Assembly: GCA_001599755.1 (NCBI GenBank)
Contig: BCHX01000001.1
Span: forward strand, 6,324,001-6,388,000
Direction of reading: 5' to 3'
Length of the DNA: 64,000 nt
Source: Gliomastix tumulicola
Taxonomy: Eukaryota; Ascomycota; Sordariomycetes; Hypocreales; Bionectriaceae
How positions within the stretch are numbered: position 1 is the stretch's first letter; each line of letters begins with the position of its first letter. Under the pieces are notes generated by a model. That model was not told the origin of the DNA, made no database searches, and saw only the letters and a program-made list of their open reading frames with translations. Of the stretch, positions 23,118 to 34,720 are shown piece by piece. The position numbers and the translations under genes are program-made.

Positions 23118-24940
23118 ATGGACGCTCTCGTCGCTGCCATGTGGGCGCGGCCCTTCACAGCGACGATTGTCGCGGGAGTGTTCGCGCTGGTACTCCAAGT
23201 CCTGTACAAGGGATACCGACAACGCGCCTACTTCCGAAATCTGGTGAGTCTCCTCGCGGGAAAGACGTGTTGGGTTCTCGCTTTTGACACGGAGCGCAGC
23301 CCGGCCCTCCTCACAGCTGGGTTTTGGGTCATCTCAAGGTCATGGGTGAGATAGCAGCCCTGATGCCGCCCAACTGCCACCCGCAGGCCTACTACACCGA
23401 GATCGCGCGCCGCTACAACCTCAAGGGCATCTTCTACATCGACCTCTGGCCGATCGGCCCCGCGAGCGTCATCCTCTCGGACCCGGACCTCCTGGAGCAG
23501 GTGACGACCGTCAAGCCGCTGTACAACATACACCCGATGGCCGACGACTTCATGGCGGCCGTCGTGGGCCGCGGGCTCATCGCCACGTCCAACGGCGCCG
23601 TGTGGAAGAACATGCACAGGGCCATGGCGCCGGCCTTCTCCTGGGGCCACATCCGGTCGCTGACGGACCTCATCGTCGACGAGTGCGCCATCTTCCGGGC
23701 GACGCTGGGCGGGCTCGCGGCGTCGGGCACGCTCTTCTCGCTGGAGGATGCCGCGGCCAAACTCGTCTTCGACATCATCACGCGGATGGTGTTTGCCTTC
23801 CCGCTCAGCGCGCAGACGACGGTCTCGCAGGAGCTGAGGGACCTGCACGAGCTGGTCGACTTGGTGGAGGGGGAGGCCAACATCGCTATCAAGTACAACC
23901 CCGTCGAGCAGGCGCGGCGCTGGTGGCGCAGGAAGCAGCTGTTCTCGAGGCTGCACCCCTTTTTGATCAGCAACATCAAGGAGCGGTTTGAGCTGCTGGT
24001 GCGGGAGGAGATGGTGCCGTCACGGAAGAACCCGCATAGTATCCTGGATCTCATGCTGCGGGACTATGTCCAGTCTGAAGGCGGAGAGGCCAAGAAGTTT
24101 GCTACGGCGTCGCTCTCTGAGGCTGAAATTCAGATGCTGCTCACCAAGTGAGTCCCATCGTTGGCATTGGACGATATATAGCAAGTTTGCTAATATCACT
24201 GTAGCGTCAAGGGCCTGCTCCTCGGAGGCCACGGCACGACGACGGACACGATTTGTGTAAGTTCATCTCCAAGCTGCAGCACGGTGCTAGCTGATACCAA
24301 CCTCACCTACCATCAGTACGCGACCATGCTCCTCTCCAGGAACCCCGACGTCGTGGAGAAGATGCGCCAGGAGCACATCAGCGAGTTCGGCAGCGACTCC
24401 AAGACCGCCATAGACGTCCTCCTCGAGTCCCCCGAGAAGCTGCAGAACCTCCCCTACACCGACGCCGTCATCCGCGAGTCGCTGCGCCTCTTCCCAGTCG
24501 GCTTCGGCGTCCGCGAGGCGTCCGCGCCGGGCCAGACGCTCGACTTCGACGGCCGCCGGCTGCCCATCGACAACGGGCTCGCCATCTGCCTCAACGGGCA
24601 CGACCTGCACTACGACGAGCGCTTCTTCCCGGACCCGACCGCGTTCCGGCCCGAGCGGTGGCTCGGCGAGGAGGAGATCCCGAAATCGTACTTCCGGACG
24701 TTTGGCAGGGGCCCGCGGGCCTGCCTGGGACAGAACCTCGCGTTCAACGAGATCAAGATTATCCTGATGATGGCGTGGCGGGACTTTGATTTCGAGTGTC
24801 CTACGCACGTGCCTAATGCGCAGCCGCGCGTTGTGCATACGGATCTGGATACGGTGTATGGCGACAATGTGTTCCAGGAGCTGGGGATTGAGGCGAGTCC
24901 GCGGGGGAAGATGATGGTGGTTGTGAAGCGCCGGTCTTGA
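23118..24940 (+). CDS. Cytochrome P450 monooxygenase
   Basis: Four exons (23118-23243, 23300-24147, 24205-24256, 24317-24940) join in phase to 549 residues. An N-terminal membrane anchor (about residues 12-33) is followed by the Pro-rich hinge PGPPHSW, which fixes the exon 2 start at 23300. The I-helix oxygen-binding motif GGHGTTTD lies in the short third exon. The ExxR motif is ESLR (about 395-398), then FRPERWL, and the haem loop is FGRGPRACLG with its Cys ligand near 478. These enzymes use NADPH via a P450 reductase at the ER membrane. The sequence looks like the secondary-metabolite P450s of fungi, but no polyketide or peptide synthase is near, so the substrate is unknown. The gene is complete. 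Confidence 0.95.
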
Positions 24941-25312
24941 TTAGAAGCTGTAAATGAGGTAGATGAGATGTTGTACCTCGAATTTATGTTGTATCTCTTC
25001 TACCTGCCCCTTGCCGATAATAATTGGCCCATAGCTCCTTCCGTAAGAAGCTGGCGATCTGTGCTGAAACGACACTCAATAGGCGGCAGGAGCGATCGCC
25101 AATGACGTCTCGCTCCTTCCCCCCGATCCCCCGCATTTTCCAGCAGCTGCCTCCAGTTCTCCAACTCCAGGCTCTCTCCCAGACCCTCCATGCCGTAACT
25201 CGACCATTCCATTACCCAATGCCAACGCGAATTGACCTATGCTCCTATAGCGCTACTTTATTGATTATGACTTGAGCGTGCACGCAAGCATCATTCTGCT
25301 CTACGCCTACAG
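24941..25312. other. Short intergenic between P450 and GH31 genes
   Basis: About 370 bp holding the P450 3' end and the GH31 promoter; both genes run in the same direction. Nothing else is seen. Confidence 0.6.
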
Positions 25313-28300
25313 ATGGCTCCAGGCGCGAAACCCACTGCCGGGGACGAAATGGAGCCCCCGACGGAGCGACGAGCCAAGCCGAGGACCACCAGCTTCGTGC
25401 TCGTCCTCGTAGCTGTCATTGTCGGCCTTTTTACTCTCGCTAAGCTCTTCATCGAATTTGACCCGTTGTACGACTATGACTCGAAATGCGGCGGGTACAC
25501 GGTCAAGACGGAGTCTATCCGCGAGACATCCCGCGGTCTAGAGGCGGAGCTGTACCTCAGCGGCGAGGGCTGCCAATTCTACAGTCCTGATGTGCCTCGT
25601 CTGAGGCTGCTCGTCGAGCATGAGACAGACACGCGGCTGCATGTCATCATCCAGGATCTCGAGCAGAAGCGGTACCAGGTTCCCGAGGACATCCTCCCGC
25701 GTCCGTCCGCGGATCCAGACACGGCGCCGTCCGACTCGGACCTGGCCTTCCAGTTCAGCGGAGAGTATGGACCGTTCTCCTTCCGCGTGCTGAGGAAGTC
25801 GACTGGAGAGATGCTGTTCGACACGTCTGGCACGGGGCTCGTATTTGAGCGTCAATTTCTGCGCCTCAAGACCTGGCTGCCCAGGAACCCGAATATCTAC
25901 GGTCTGGGAGAGCACACGGATACGTTCCGGCTGCCCACTCGGGACTACAAGAGGACCTTCTGGGCGCGGGATGCTGGGGGCGTGCCTTACCGGTCGAACC
26001 TCTACAGCAGCCACCCCGTGTACGTGGACCATCGACTCTCGGGCACGCATGGTGTGTTTCTGGTCAATTCAAACGGCATGGATATTATCCTGGGCGAGGA
26101 TAATGGAAGGGGCCAAAATTATCTCGAATACCGGGCGATCGGGGGGGTTTTCGACTTTTACTTCCTGTCGGGACCGAGCCCGACAGATGTGTCGAGGCAG
26201 TATGGCGAGATTGTGGGCAGGCCTGCCATGATTCCGTACTGGAGTCTTGGGGTGAGAATTGGTCCTATGACTTGGGTTGGAGTACAATATTTGGCTAACT
26301 TGGACCTAGTATCATCAATGCAAGTACGGGTATCAAGACTGGTTTGAGGTAGCCGAGGTGGTTCACAACTACTCAGCTGCCGGTATTCCGCTTGAGTAGG
26401 CCACCCTTTCACATTCCAGAAGTGGACGGACTAACGCTTGTCGCAGAACTGTATGGACGGACATCGACTATATGGACCACCGCCGTATCTTCAGCTTGGA
26501 TGGAGAAAGGTTCCCTGTCGAAAAGATGCAGGATCTCATGGTCTATCTGCACCGCCGAAACCAGCACTACATTCTAATGATTGACCCTGCGGTCGCCCAC
26601 TATGACTACCCTGCCTATAAACGTGGCACGGAGATGAATGTCTTCCTGTCGCAAAAGGATGGCAGTCCTTTCAGGGGTGTCGTGTGGCCGGTGAGTGTTC
26701 CTTTTCAAATGGACCGCACTGGTCTCAGTGGAGACAGGAATACTAACGCATAAAAGGGAGTTACTGTCTTCCCCGACTGGTGGCATCCCAACGCTACAGA
26801 GTTCTGGGTAGAAATGTTTCAGAAGACCTTCAATCCCAGGACTGGAGTGGACATTGACGGAATATGGTATGCAAGAGTCACTGATTATCTCACTCTCCGA
26901 GTGGCACGAGCAGCTACAAAGAACTAACATTTGCCGCAGGATCGACATGAACGAGCCAGCCAGCTTTTGCGGATTTCCGTGCAACGATCCGGAGAAGGCA
27001 GCCAGAGATCAACACCTACCCCCGGATCCTCCTCCCTTCAGAACACCCCCGAGAGAGATCCCGGGGTTCCCAAGCTCTGATGACAAAGCACCCCGTGGCA
27101 AGTCTAACATTCAGGTTATCAGCGACGATGACCAGAAGCCTATATCATCCCCTGAGCATCCTCACGGCGGCCAGATCATCCATGTAGACATCGATCACGA
27201 AGGGGATGACCTGCTCAGACCGCCCTACAAGATCGATAATCATGTGTCGAACCATGACCTGAGTGCGAAGACGGTCTACACCGACCTTCAGCACGCGAAC
27301 GGCGTATGGACCTATGATGCACACAATCTCTACGGGATGCGTAAGTGGTCGTATTGTCATGAGAGTTTCATAAGGTAGTGCTAATGTCGTTTGCTACAGT
27401 AATGGGTATGGCAACACGAGCAGCCATGCTGAGACGCAGGCCCAACTTGAGGCCGTTCATTATTACCCGCAGCACATTTGCTGGATCCGGTCGATATACG
27501 GGCAAGTGGCTGGGTGACAATTTCTCGAGATGGGATCATTAGTGCGTACTTCCGTTCGTCATTGTCGTGATGGTCTTGGTCCGTATATGCTGACAGACTG
27601 AACCTCTAGTCGTGCGCAGATTGCTGGTATGCTAGGCTTTGCCTCCATATATCAGATTCCCATGGTTGGAAGCGACGTGAGTGCTAATTGTCAGGAATAG
27701 TTGATACATCACGGATAACTAATGTGTGAGATGCAGGTCTGCGGATTCATAGGAAGTACCACCGAGAAGCTCTGTGCCAGATGGGCAACACTTGGTGCCT
27801 TCAACCCCTTCTATCGTAACCATGCTACCTTCAGAGCGCCTCATCAGGAGTTTTATCTCTGGCCTCTCGTTACGGACGCGGCCAAGTATGCTATCGATAT
27901 TCGATACAGATTGCTCGACTACATCTACACGGCGCTTGCTCGGCAGTCAGCGGACGGAACCCCAACACTCATTCCGCTGTGGCACGTGTACCCGCAGGAC
28001 GAACAGACGTTCCCGATCGACCTGCAGTTCTTCTACGGTGACTGCATCCTGGTGTCGCCGGTCACGGGAGATTCGACGAGTGTCAAGATATACCTCCCTG
28101 ACGATCTATTCTACGACTTCGCCACACGGAAACCAGTGCGTGGGAAGGGAGAGTGGGTGGAACTGAACGATGTGCCCTACGACAGGATCCCTCTGTATAT
28201 CCGTGGCGGGTGCGCCGTTCCTTTGAGGACCGAGAGTGCCATGACGACCACGGAGCTGAGAGAGAAGGGATTCGAGATCCTCGTTGCGCCGGGCTTGGAC

Positions 28301-28549
28301 GGCAAGGCGCGAGGGTCGCTGTATGTGGACGATGGAGAGACGTTGGACGGGGGCAAGTTGAAGCTCCATCTGGACTTCACGTTCACCGAGGATGAGGGGT
28401 TGTCAACTCGGATCGTCTCCCCGCTATCGGCGCCCGGTGTTAGTCTGGAGCAGGCGGGCATCAAGATTGAAAAAGTCACGATCCTGGGACGAGATGGTGA
28501 TGATGATGATCGTGTTAACGAGCAAGGAGTATCGCAGGACGAACTCTAA
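25313..28549 (+). CDS. Membrane-anchored GH31 alpha-glucosidase
   Basis: Eight exons join in phase to 933 residues: 25313-26251, 26310-26395, 26447-26690, 26757-26866, 26940-27340, 27400-27541, 27610-27676 and 27737-28549. After a short charged cytosolic tail comes one hydrophobic segment (about residues 26-46), giving a type II membrane anchor instead of a cleaved signal. Then come the N-terminal beta-sandwich (NPNIYGLGEHTDTFRLP), the (beta/alpha)8 barrel (TVWTDIDYMD, DWWHPNATEFW) and the C-terminal beta domains. The catalytic nucleophile is Asp462 in WIDMNEPASF and the acid/base Asp633 in WLGDNFSRWDHY. GH31 enzymes release glucose from alpha-glucans such as maltose. The membrane anchor suggests action at the cell surface or in the secretory pathway; a secreted isoform cannot be excluded. 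Confidence 0.95.
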
Positions 28550-29043
28550 GCTCGGAGGCATGGGAAGAACTACAGGGATACTTCACCTAGTTGGATACCT
28601 ATACCTAGAACAACGCGACAAGTTTAGAACAAAGCTAGAAGCCGTTCTAGAAGCCCGGCTTCATCCCGTGATATGCCCTTTCGCCACTGCCCGATTTCGC
28701 ATGGACGGAGGGTGTCCCGTTATGGAATTTCTGGGACTGCTGTCGCGGCTCGGCTGTTCTTCTCCGCATTTTCCTTGACGATCGATCGGTGTGACACAAT
28801 CCAGACCTCACCCGTGCAGGAGGGGCGTCAAGATGAAGTCATCGAATACCACGATGTGTGATTCACCAACCCAAAGTGAAAGCAAATAAATACGTACATT
28901 TCGTGTCAAAGGCCACAATGTCCTTCCTACTCATATTCTTCAGATCTTGAGGAAATTAATGCTCCTGGCCATAATAACCACCATCTTCCCAACCAAACCA
29001 ACCAGATCATCTCTACGATCCGGAAACAAGACGAATACAAACA
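28550..29043. other. Intergenic
   Basis: About 490 bp between GH31 and the small membrane-protein gene. No gene supported. Confidence 0.6.
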
Positions 29044-29524
29044 ATGGCACCCGTCACAAGAATCCTCCCGCGTCTCCGACCCGCAGCGGCCACAAGGACA
29101 AGCCCGCTCCTCCGGAACAACGGCGTCCAGCGGCGCGCGCAGACCCGGGGCCCGGATGACCTCGGCGGTCCGGGCGGGCAGCAGCCTCCGCCTAAGAACC
29201 CCGGTGGTCCTGATGCCGTCAAGCGGAACTGGTGAGTTCTTGTCTCTTTCTTTCTCACACTGCTGGGTATCCCTTGGGGGAGAGAGGGTGTATATATCCG
29301 GATGATGCTGACGTTGGGAGGGCAGGCCCCTGATTGGCGGCGGCGCGCTCGGTGTGCTTGCGCTGTACATGTACCTCACCGGCGGCGGGCCGAAGAAGGG
29401 CGACGTTGAGAGGGTGGCCAAGAAGGGCGAGGAGGGCCTGCGGAAGGCGGAGGGGAGCGCGAGGAACGCGGCTGGGGAGCTGAGCGGGCGGAAGGAGGGC
29501 ATGGGAGGCTTTAGGGGGGAGTGA
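29044..29524 (+). CDS. Small single-span protein, probably mitochondrial
   Basis: Two exons (29044-29231, 29326-29524) join in phase across a 94-bp intron to 128 residues. The first 40 residues are rich in Arg, Pro and Ala with few acids (MAPVTRILPRLRPAAATRTS), as in mitochondrial presequences. A Gly-rich hydrophobic segment (LIGGGALGVLALYMYLTGGG) follows as a single membrane span, then a basic Lys/Glu/Gly-rich tail. The family is not one I can name. Mitochondrial location is inferred from composition only. The intron falls just before the membrane span. Confidence 0.8.
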
Positions 29525-29707
29525 CCTCAGTCATACCATTTGGATGGACGGTTGACGGATGATCTTTTGCATGGGATGAGTCTTGGGTGTGATGGTGTTG
29601 TTCACCTTGTATTAGTATGAGTAATGAGATCTATGGTCTGAGGTATCACAGTTGTATATCAAATTGCACACGGGAGTATTCCCTTGACAGCCGGTCTTTC
29701 TGGCCGA

Positions 29708-31387
29708 TCACGCCGTCGTCTTCTTCTCCTCCTCTGAGCCGTTTGCTGTCGTCGTCGTCGTCTCAGCTGGCGCTGCTCCGTTGACGACCTCGGCGTCACC
29801 ATTCGCCGTCTCGGGAGCCTTCTCCTTCACCGCCGCCGCGTCTCCATTCGTTGTCGTCGAGGTATTCGGACTCACCCGATCATCGACCACCTTCTTCTGC
29901 TTCTGCATCAGGTAGTCGCCCCCCTTGAAGGCATGGTACACCCCGTACAGCCCCATCACCGGCCACACCCCCTTGACCTTCTCCTTGAACCCGCCCGCCC
30001 GCCGCGCCGCCTCCTCGGCCTCGAAGTCCACCTTCACCTTATCGTACACGTTGGGCAGGTACCCCGCGCCGTACTTCTCGCGCACGGCGTCGTACGGCTG
30101 CCGGTCGTAGTGCGCCCAGAACTCGTCCTCGGTGTAGTACGCCTGCGCGTACAGCCACTTCTTGCCCCCGCAGCGCTGCACCTCGAACTCGAGCTCCCTG
30201 TTCTTCTCCATGACCTCGCGGCGGTCACCGGGCACGGGGCCCCAGACGCCGTAGTTGAGAAGCTCGCCCTCGGTGGACGGGTCGGCGAACTCGGCGTGCA
30301 AGCCATGCCCAGAATCCGGGTCATCGCGACGCACGCGCAGCGGGCAGAGCCACAGCGGGTACAGCCCAAACTTGTCGTCGAGCCACTTGTGGAAGCCCGG
30401 CGCGGAAGCGTAGGGTACGCCGACGTCCTGGATGACGTAGAAGTTCTGCAGGCCGCTCTTGTGCATGGCGTGGTACATGACGCGGGTGTGCATGAAGCGG
30501 TTGAGGGCGCGGCGCGTGACGCGGTTGAAGGGCGTGAGGAAGTACTTGAAGGCGTAGCGGGCCGTCCAGAAGCCGCCGCGGTCGAAGCGGAAGAGGTAGT
30601 CGCGCAGCGGGATGTAGTCGGTCACGGCGTGGCCCGCGCGCAGCGGCTTCTGGACGTCGGTCGCGCGGAGGTAGAACCAGGGGTCGCTGGGCGCGGAGAA
30701 GGTGATGGGCTTCTGGCCCTCGGGCAGCTCGTCGACGAGATAGCCCGAGCAGACGACGGTCGAGTCGACGGCGAGCACGACGCCGTCGAGGTAGTCGACC
30801 CTGTCCGCCTGGATCTCGTCCTTGAACTTGGCGACGTACTCCTCGGGCGTCTTGCAGAGCGTGTACTCCAGCTTGACGTACTTCTTGGCCTCCTTCAGCC
30901 GCAGCTCGACCAGCGTGACGACGCCAATGGTCCCGAACCCGGACGCCGCGCCCCAGAACAGGTCGGGCTTCTCCGTCCGCGACGCCCGCGCCACCGCCCC
31001 GTCCGGCAGCACAATCTCTATACTCTCGACCGTGGCGTCGAACGCCCCGTACCGGAACGAGCTGCTCTCGCCCGACGTGCCCGAGAACCCGCCTCCCACG
31101 GTGATGCCCGGCAGCTCCATGACGACGGGCGGCACGAGCCCCTGCTTCAGCGTCTCCTCGAGTAAGGCGTCGAGGGGGACATTGGGCTCGACGAGGGCGG
31201 TGAGCGTCTCGGCGGAGATGGAGAGGACGGATTTGAACATGCTCGTGTCGACGGTGTTGTCGGCGCGGCGGTGCGACTGGCGCGTGCTGTTGGTCGAGCC
31301 GTGGTAGATGCGGAAGGGCTGCTGGAGGGAGTGGAAGTGCTTGACGCGCGCGGCGACCTTGGCCACGGCGGCGTTGTGGGCGTCCAT
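29708..31387 (-). CDS. DHCR24-like FAD-dependent oxidoreductase (delta(24)-sterol reductase family)
   Basis: Single-exon frame of 559 residues. The FAD-binding PCMH-type domain is visible: EPNVPLDALLEETLKQG, then VVMELPGITVGGGFSGTSGE with the Gly-rich FAD loop, ESSSFRYGAFDATVESIEIV and FWGAASGFGTIGVVTLVEL. The C-terminal part includes FGLYPLWLCPLRVRRDD and KWLYAQAYYTEDEFW, as in DHCR24/Diminuto proteins, which reduce the C24 double bond of sterols with FAD and NADPH. Fungi normally make ergosterol, so the substrate here is uncertain. The N-terminal membrane segment of the animal and plant enzymes is not present. The last 60 residues are a low-complexity Thr/Ala/Glu tail. Confidence 0.9.
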   Translation of the reverse strand: MDAHNAAVAKVAARVKHFHSLQQPFRIYHGSTNSTRQSHRRADNTVDTSMFKSVLSISAETLTALVEPNVPLDALLEETLKQGLVPPVVMELPGITVGGGFSGTSGESSSFRYGAFDATVESIEIVLPDGAVARASRTEKPDLFWGAASGFGTIGVVTLVELRLKEAKKYVKLEYTLCKTPEEYVAKFKDEIQADRVDYLDGVVLAVDSTVVCSGYLVDELPEGQKPITFSAPSDPWFYLRATDVQKPLRAGHAVTDYIPLRDYLFRFDRGGFWTARYAFKYFLTPFNRVTRRALNRFMHTRVMYHAMHKSGLQNFYVIQDVGVPYASAPGFHKWLDDKFGLYPLWLCPLRVRRDDPDSGHGLHAEFADPSTEGELLNYGVWGPVPGDRREVMEKNRELEFEVQRCGGKKWLYAQAYYTEDEFWAHYDRQPYDAVREKYGAGYLPNVYDKVKVDFEAEEAARRAGGFKEKVKGVWPVMGLYGVYHAFKGGDYLMQKQKKVVDDRVSPNTSTTTNGDAAAVKEKAPETANGDAEVVNGAAPAETTTTTANGSEEEKKTTA

Positions 31388-31840
31388 GGTGGGGGGAGGG
31401 TGCGTTAACGAGTGACTGGAGGTGAGTCGTCGGTCTGGGCTGCTTCAATGGTGGTTATAGGTCGTGATGTTGCATGTTCAAGAAAAGAGAACGACAGAAC
31501 GAAGGTGGTAAGAAAATGTATGGGGACCTCAACCTAAGCTTAAAGCTCCCCACTGACGACGCGTGGAGCTACAGGGGCTTAGCGACTGACGAAGCCACTA
31601 AATTTCGGACGGGATACAGAGAATGCCCGGAGAAGACCCTACCCTGAATTCAATATGAAGGTATTCAAATTCCATCACTGAGAACCTTTGGCAAGGTGGG
31701 CACATATCGGATCACTTACGGGCGATATGTCAATATAGCCATAGAAACAAATCACATTGCTTGGAAGTAGTAGACAAAACTGGTCTTTAGCCTTATAACG
31801 CCAACAAAGTCTTATTTTTTCACCACATCTCAGACACTCA
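31388..31840. other. Intergenic between two minus-strand genes
   Basis: About 450 bp; promoter of the DHCR24-like gene and 3' flank of HAS1. Nothing else seen. Confidence 0.6.
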
Positions 31841-33750
31841 TCATCTCCTCTTCCCCCGGAAGCTCCCCTGCTTCGGCTGGCTGCCGTACGCCCTCCGCCC
31901 CTGCACCTTGTTCCTGCTCATGCTCTGCCCGAGCGTGATGTCCACCCGCGGCGGCGTCGTGAACCCGAAGCTCTTGGCCACCTTGACCAGGTCCAACTTC
32001 TGCACATCATATACGGACCGCAGGCTGTGGCTAGCGTACGCGTGCAAGTATGACTTGAAGGCATCCTTGGCGCTCTGCGAGAGGAAGTAGTTCTGCCCGA
32101 TGAGCTTCTCCAGCTGCGACTGCACCGGCTTGATCTTCTTGGCCGGGAACTCGAACTCGACGACGGGCACGCGCGCCGCCTTGAGGTGCGTCAGGAAGCC
32201 GACCTCGTTGGGCTGCAGGAACATGAGGCTGCGGCCCTTGTTGTTGGTGCCTCGGGCCGTGCGGCCGACGCGGTGGATGTAGTCGGTGGCGTTGTCCGGG
32301 GGGTCAAACTGGACGATGAAGTCGACGGCGGGGATCTATGAAACGATGTTAGCATGTGTTGGCCCTGGGCCTGGCTTGTGGATTGGAGACTCACATCTAG
32401 ACCACGAGCTGCAACATCTGTGCAGATGAGGATCCCGTGCGGCGCATTGCTGAACTCGAAGAAGGTGTTGGTCCGCTTCTGCTGTTTCTGCTTGCCATGG
32501 AGATCGAGCACCGGGAGGTCGATGTAGTTGAGCAGCTCGGCGTAGTACTTGACCGAGTTGCAGCTGCTGAAGAAGACAATCACCTTCTTCTTCTTATCCT
32601 TCATCGTCTTGAGGAACGAGAAGAGCAGGACGAAGCGCTTGTCCGCCTCGCAGAGGACGTAGCCTTGCTCCAGACCCTCTACCGTACTGTACTGCTTCTC
32701 CTGGTCGACATTGATATATAGCGGGCCGGGGCGGAGCGAGATTCGAGCGAGATCCTCTGGAAGAACGTTAGATCACTGCCGACTTGCCGGGCGTGTCTCT
32801 GCAAATGTACTTACCGACTTTGGTCGTCTGCGTGGCCGAGAAGAGCATCGTCTGGCGGTCGTCGTTCTTTAAGATCTTGACAATCTGCCTCATCTCGTCC
32901 TCGAAACCAACCTCCAATATCCGATCCGCCTCGTCGATGATGAGCGACTTGAGGTTCTTGAACACGAACGGCGTGTTCATCAGATGGTCCAGCAGCCGCC
33001 CGGGCGTCGCGATCAGCAGATTGACACCCTTGGACAGCTTCTCCGCCTCGGCCCGCCTGTTGGCGCCGCCGATGACGATGCCGTACGTCTGCGAGTGGTT
33101 CTTCATCAGCTCGCGGGCGACGCCGAAGATCTGGAGGGCGAGCTCGCGCGTGGGCGAGACGACGATGGCGCCGGTACCGTTGCGCGGCTTGAAGCGGAGG
33201 GAGCTGAGCATCTCGACGGCGGGGATAAGGAAGGCGAGCGTCTTGCCGGAGCCGGTCTTGGCGGCACCGAGGACGTCCTTTCCGGCGAGGAGGGGTGGGA
33301 TTGCCTGGAGGGTGTCAGTGGGAGATGCATTTGGAGGGGGGGGAGGGGCGACGGGTTGGCACTCACGCTCTTCTGGATGCTGGTCATCTTGGTGAAGCCC
33401 ATCTCGTTGATCGCCTTCATTGTCTTCTCGGACAGATTGTAATCCTCGAACAGATCGGAGTCGTTGGTGGGAGGTAATAACGGAGCGCTGTCCTGGGGGA
33501 GGCTGTCGCCAATCGGTTCATCTTCGCCGTCAACTTCGTCGCCCGAGCCCTCCTCATCGTCCTGCTCCTCGTCATCCTCGTCGTCCAGCGCAGGCTCATC
33601 GTCGCTTGCGACATCCTCCTCCTCATCGTCGTCCTCTTCCTCTTCGACGGGAGGTGGCGGGACCTTTGACTTTTTTGACTTTTTCGTCGCAGCCACCGCT
33701 TCCTCGGCGTCTCTGTGCTTGCGCTTCTTGTTGATCGTTGACGAACCCAT
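31841..33750 (-). CDS. HAS1: DEAD-box ATP-dependent RNA helicase HAS1
   Basis: Four exons (33750-33367, 33304-32815, 32756-32395, 32335-31841) join in phase to 576 residues. An acidic and Lys-rich N-terminal extension leads to the Q-motif region (DYNLSEKTMKAINEMGFTKM), motif I AAKTGSGKT, Ia PTRELALQ, DEAD box IIDEADRI, SAT motif FSATQT, then the helicase C domain with VIVFFSSC, TDVAARGLD and HRVGRTARG. The C-terminal segment (FGFTTPPRVDI, then a basic Arg/Gly tail) matches HAS1, a nucleolar helicase for 40S and 60S ribosome assembly. The start is the ATG at 33750 (MGSSTINKK); the further upstream in-frame codons are not ATG. Two of the introns have a CTAAC branch. Confidence 0.96.
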
Positions 33751-34270
33751 TGCGAAGAATGCGACCAATGTGTCTCGGATCGCCTGCTTGTGGTGTCGCG
33801 GCTCGTGAGGCGGGCTGGTAAAGAGGAATGATTATCGGTCTGCCATTTTTTTTCCTACTTGCGATAACGAAGAAAAAAAAAAAGATGGGAAAATTTTGGT
33901 GGGGCATGATCGGGAGTGGATCTCCTGCAGGGTAGTCACTTTTTTCTCCAAGTCCTCGAACTCATCAACTGCGCCGAGAACATTGCCCCGCCACCTGGAT
34001 TCCTTGGAGCATGATGACCGCCAGCTTTTGAAGTTCTTGATCAATATCAGTCACAGATTGGATGAAAATGGGACGAGTAATTGTCAACGCCAATATCTAT
34101 TCGCTTGTCTCTGGTTATTACTACTATTGACTTATGATTATATATATGCGCGCTCGCTTGCTCTCGACGAATTCATCCCCCGATTATCAACCAGCTTCTT
34201 CCTCCTATCCATCCAAAAAAATGAACTTTCCAAAGAAAGCCACCATTGTCGTCGTCTCTCGGCGATCCGC
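33751..34270. other. Intergenic
   Basis: About 520 bp between HAS1 and the secreted-protein gene. Short A/T runs occur near 33850. No gene supported. Confidence 0.6.
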
Positions 34271-34720
34271 TTACGGGAGGGCCTGGACGGGGTAGCTCTG
34301 GTCGGGCTTGACGACCTTGCCGCCGGCGAGCTGCTTGTCGGTGTACGCGGGCCAGGCGATCTGCTTCTTGCTCTGGTTGACGACGCTGAGGGTGGTGAAG
34401 CCCTGGCCGGGGCCGAACTGGCCGCTCCAGCCGCTGGTGATGCGGTAGGGGCCCGAGGTGGAGCCCGTGTTGGGCGCCTGGCTGGCGGGCGTGCTGCCGG
34501 ACTTCTTGGTGGTGAAGGCGACGCCGGTCTTGGCGCCTGCCGCGTTGACGGTGAAGGTCCAGGCGCACGAGGTGTCGGCCGAGTCACAGACGCGCTTGAC
34601 GCCCTCGATGGTCCAGGTGACCGAGGTGGCCATGGACTTGACGTCGGGGGCGGGGGCCGGGGCCGCGAGGGCGCTGGTGGCCAGGAGGGTGGTGAGGAGG
34701 GTGGCGACGGAGAACTGCAT
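34271..34720 (-). CDS. Small secreted protein of unknown function
   Basis: Single-exon frame of 149 residues with a clear N-terminal signal peptide (MQFSVATLLTTLLATSALAA, cleavage near Ala20-Pro). The mature part is about 129 residues with two Cys (RVCDSADTSCAW), which could form one disulfide, a Gly/Ser/Thr-rich middle (GSTSGPYRITSGWSGQFGPG) and ends QSYPVQALP. It resembles the conserved small secreted proteins common in plant- and insect-associated ascomycetes, but I cannot assign a function. Extracellular location is well supported. Confidence 0.88.
   Translation of the reverse strand: MQFSVATLLTTLLATSALAAPAPAPDVKSMATSVTWTIEGVKRVCDSADTSCAWTFTVNAAGAKTGVAFTTKKSGSTPASQAPNTGSTSGPYRITSGWSGQFGPGQGFTTLSVVNQSKKQIAWPAYTDKQLAGGKVVKPDQSYPVQALP

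Noticed and set aside
29933..31165. 410-codon plus-strand frame opposite the DHCR24-like gene
   Set aside because: Antisense shadow; Val/Glu/Leu-biased and without motifs.
30321..31448. 375-codon Arg-rich frame overlapping the DHCR24-like gene
   Set aside because: Arises from the GC-rich third positions of the true frame; extreme Arg/Ala/Pro content and no domains.
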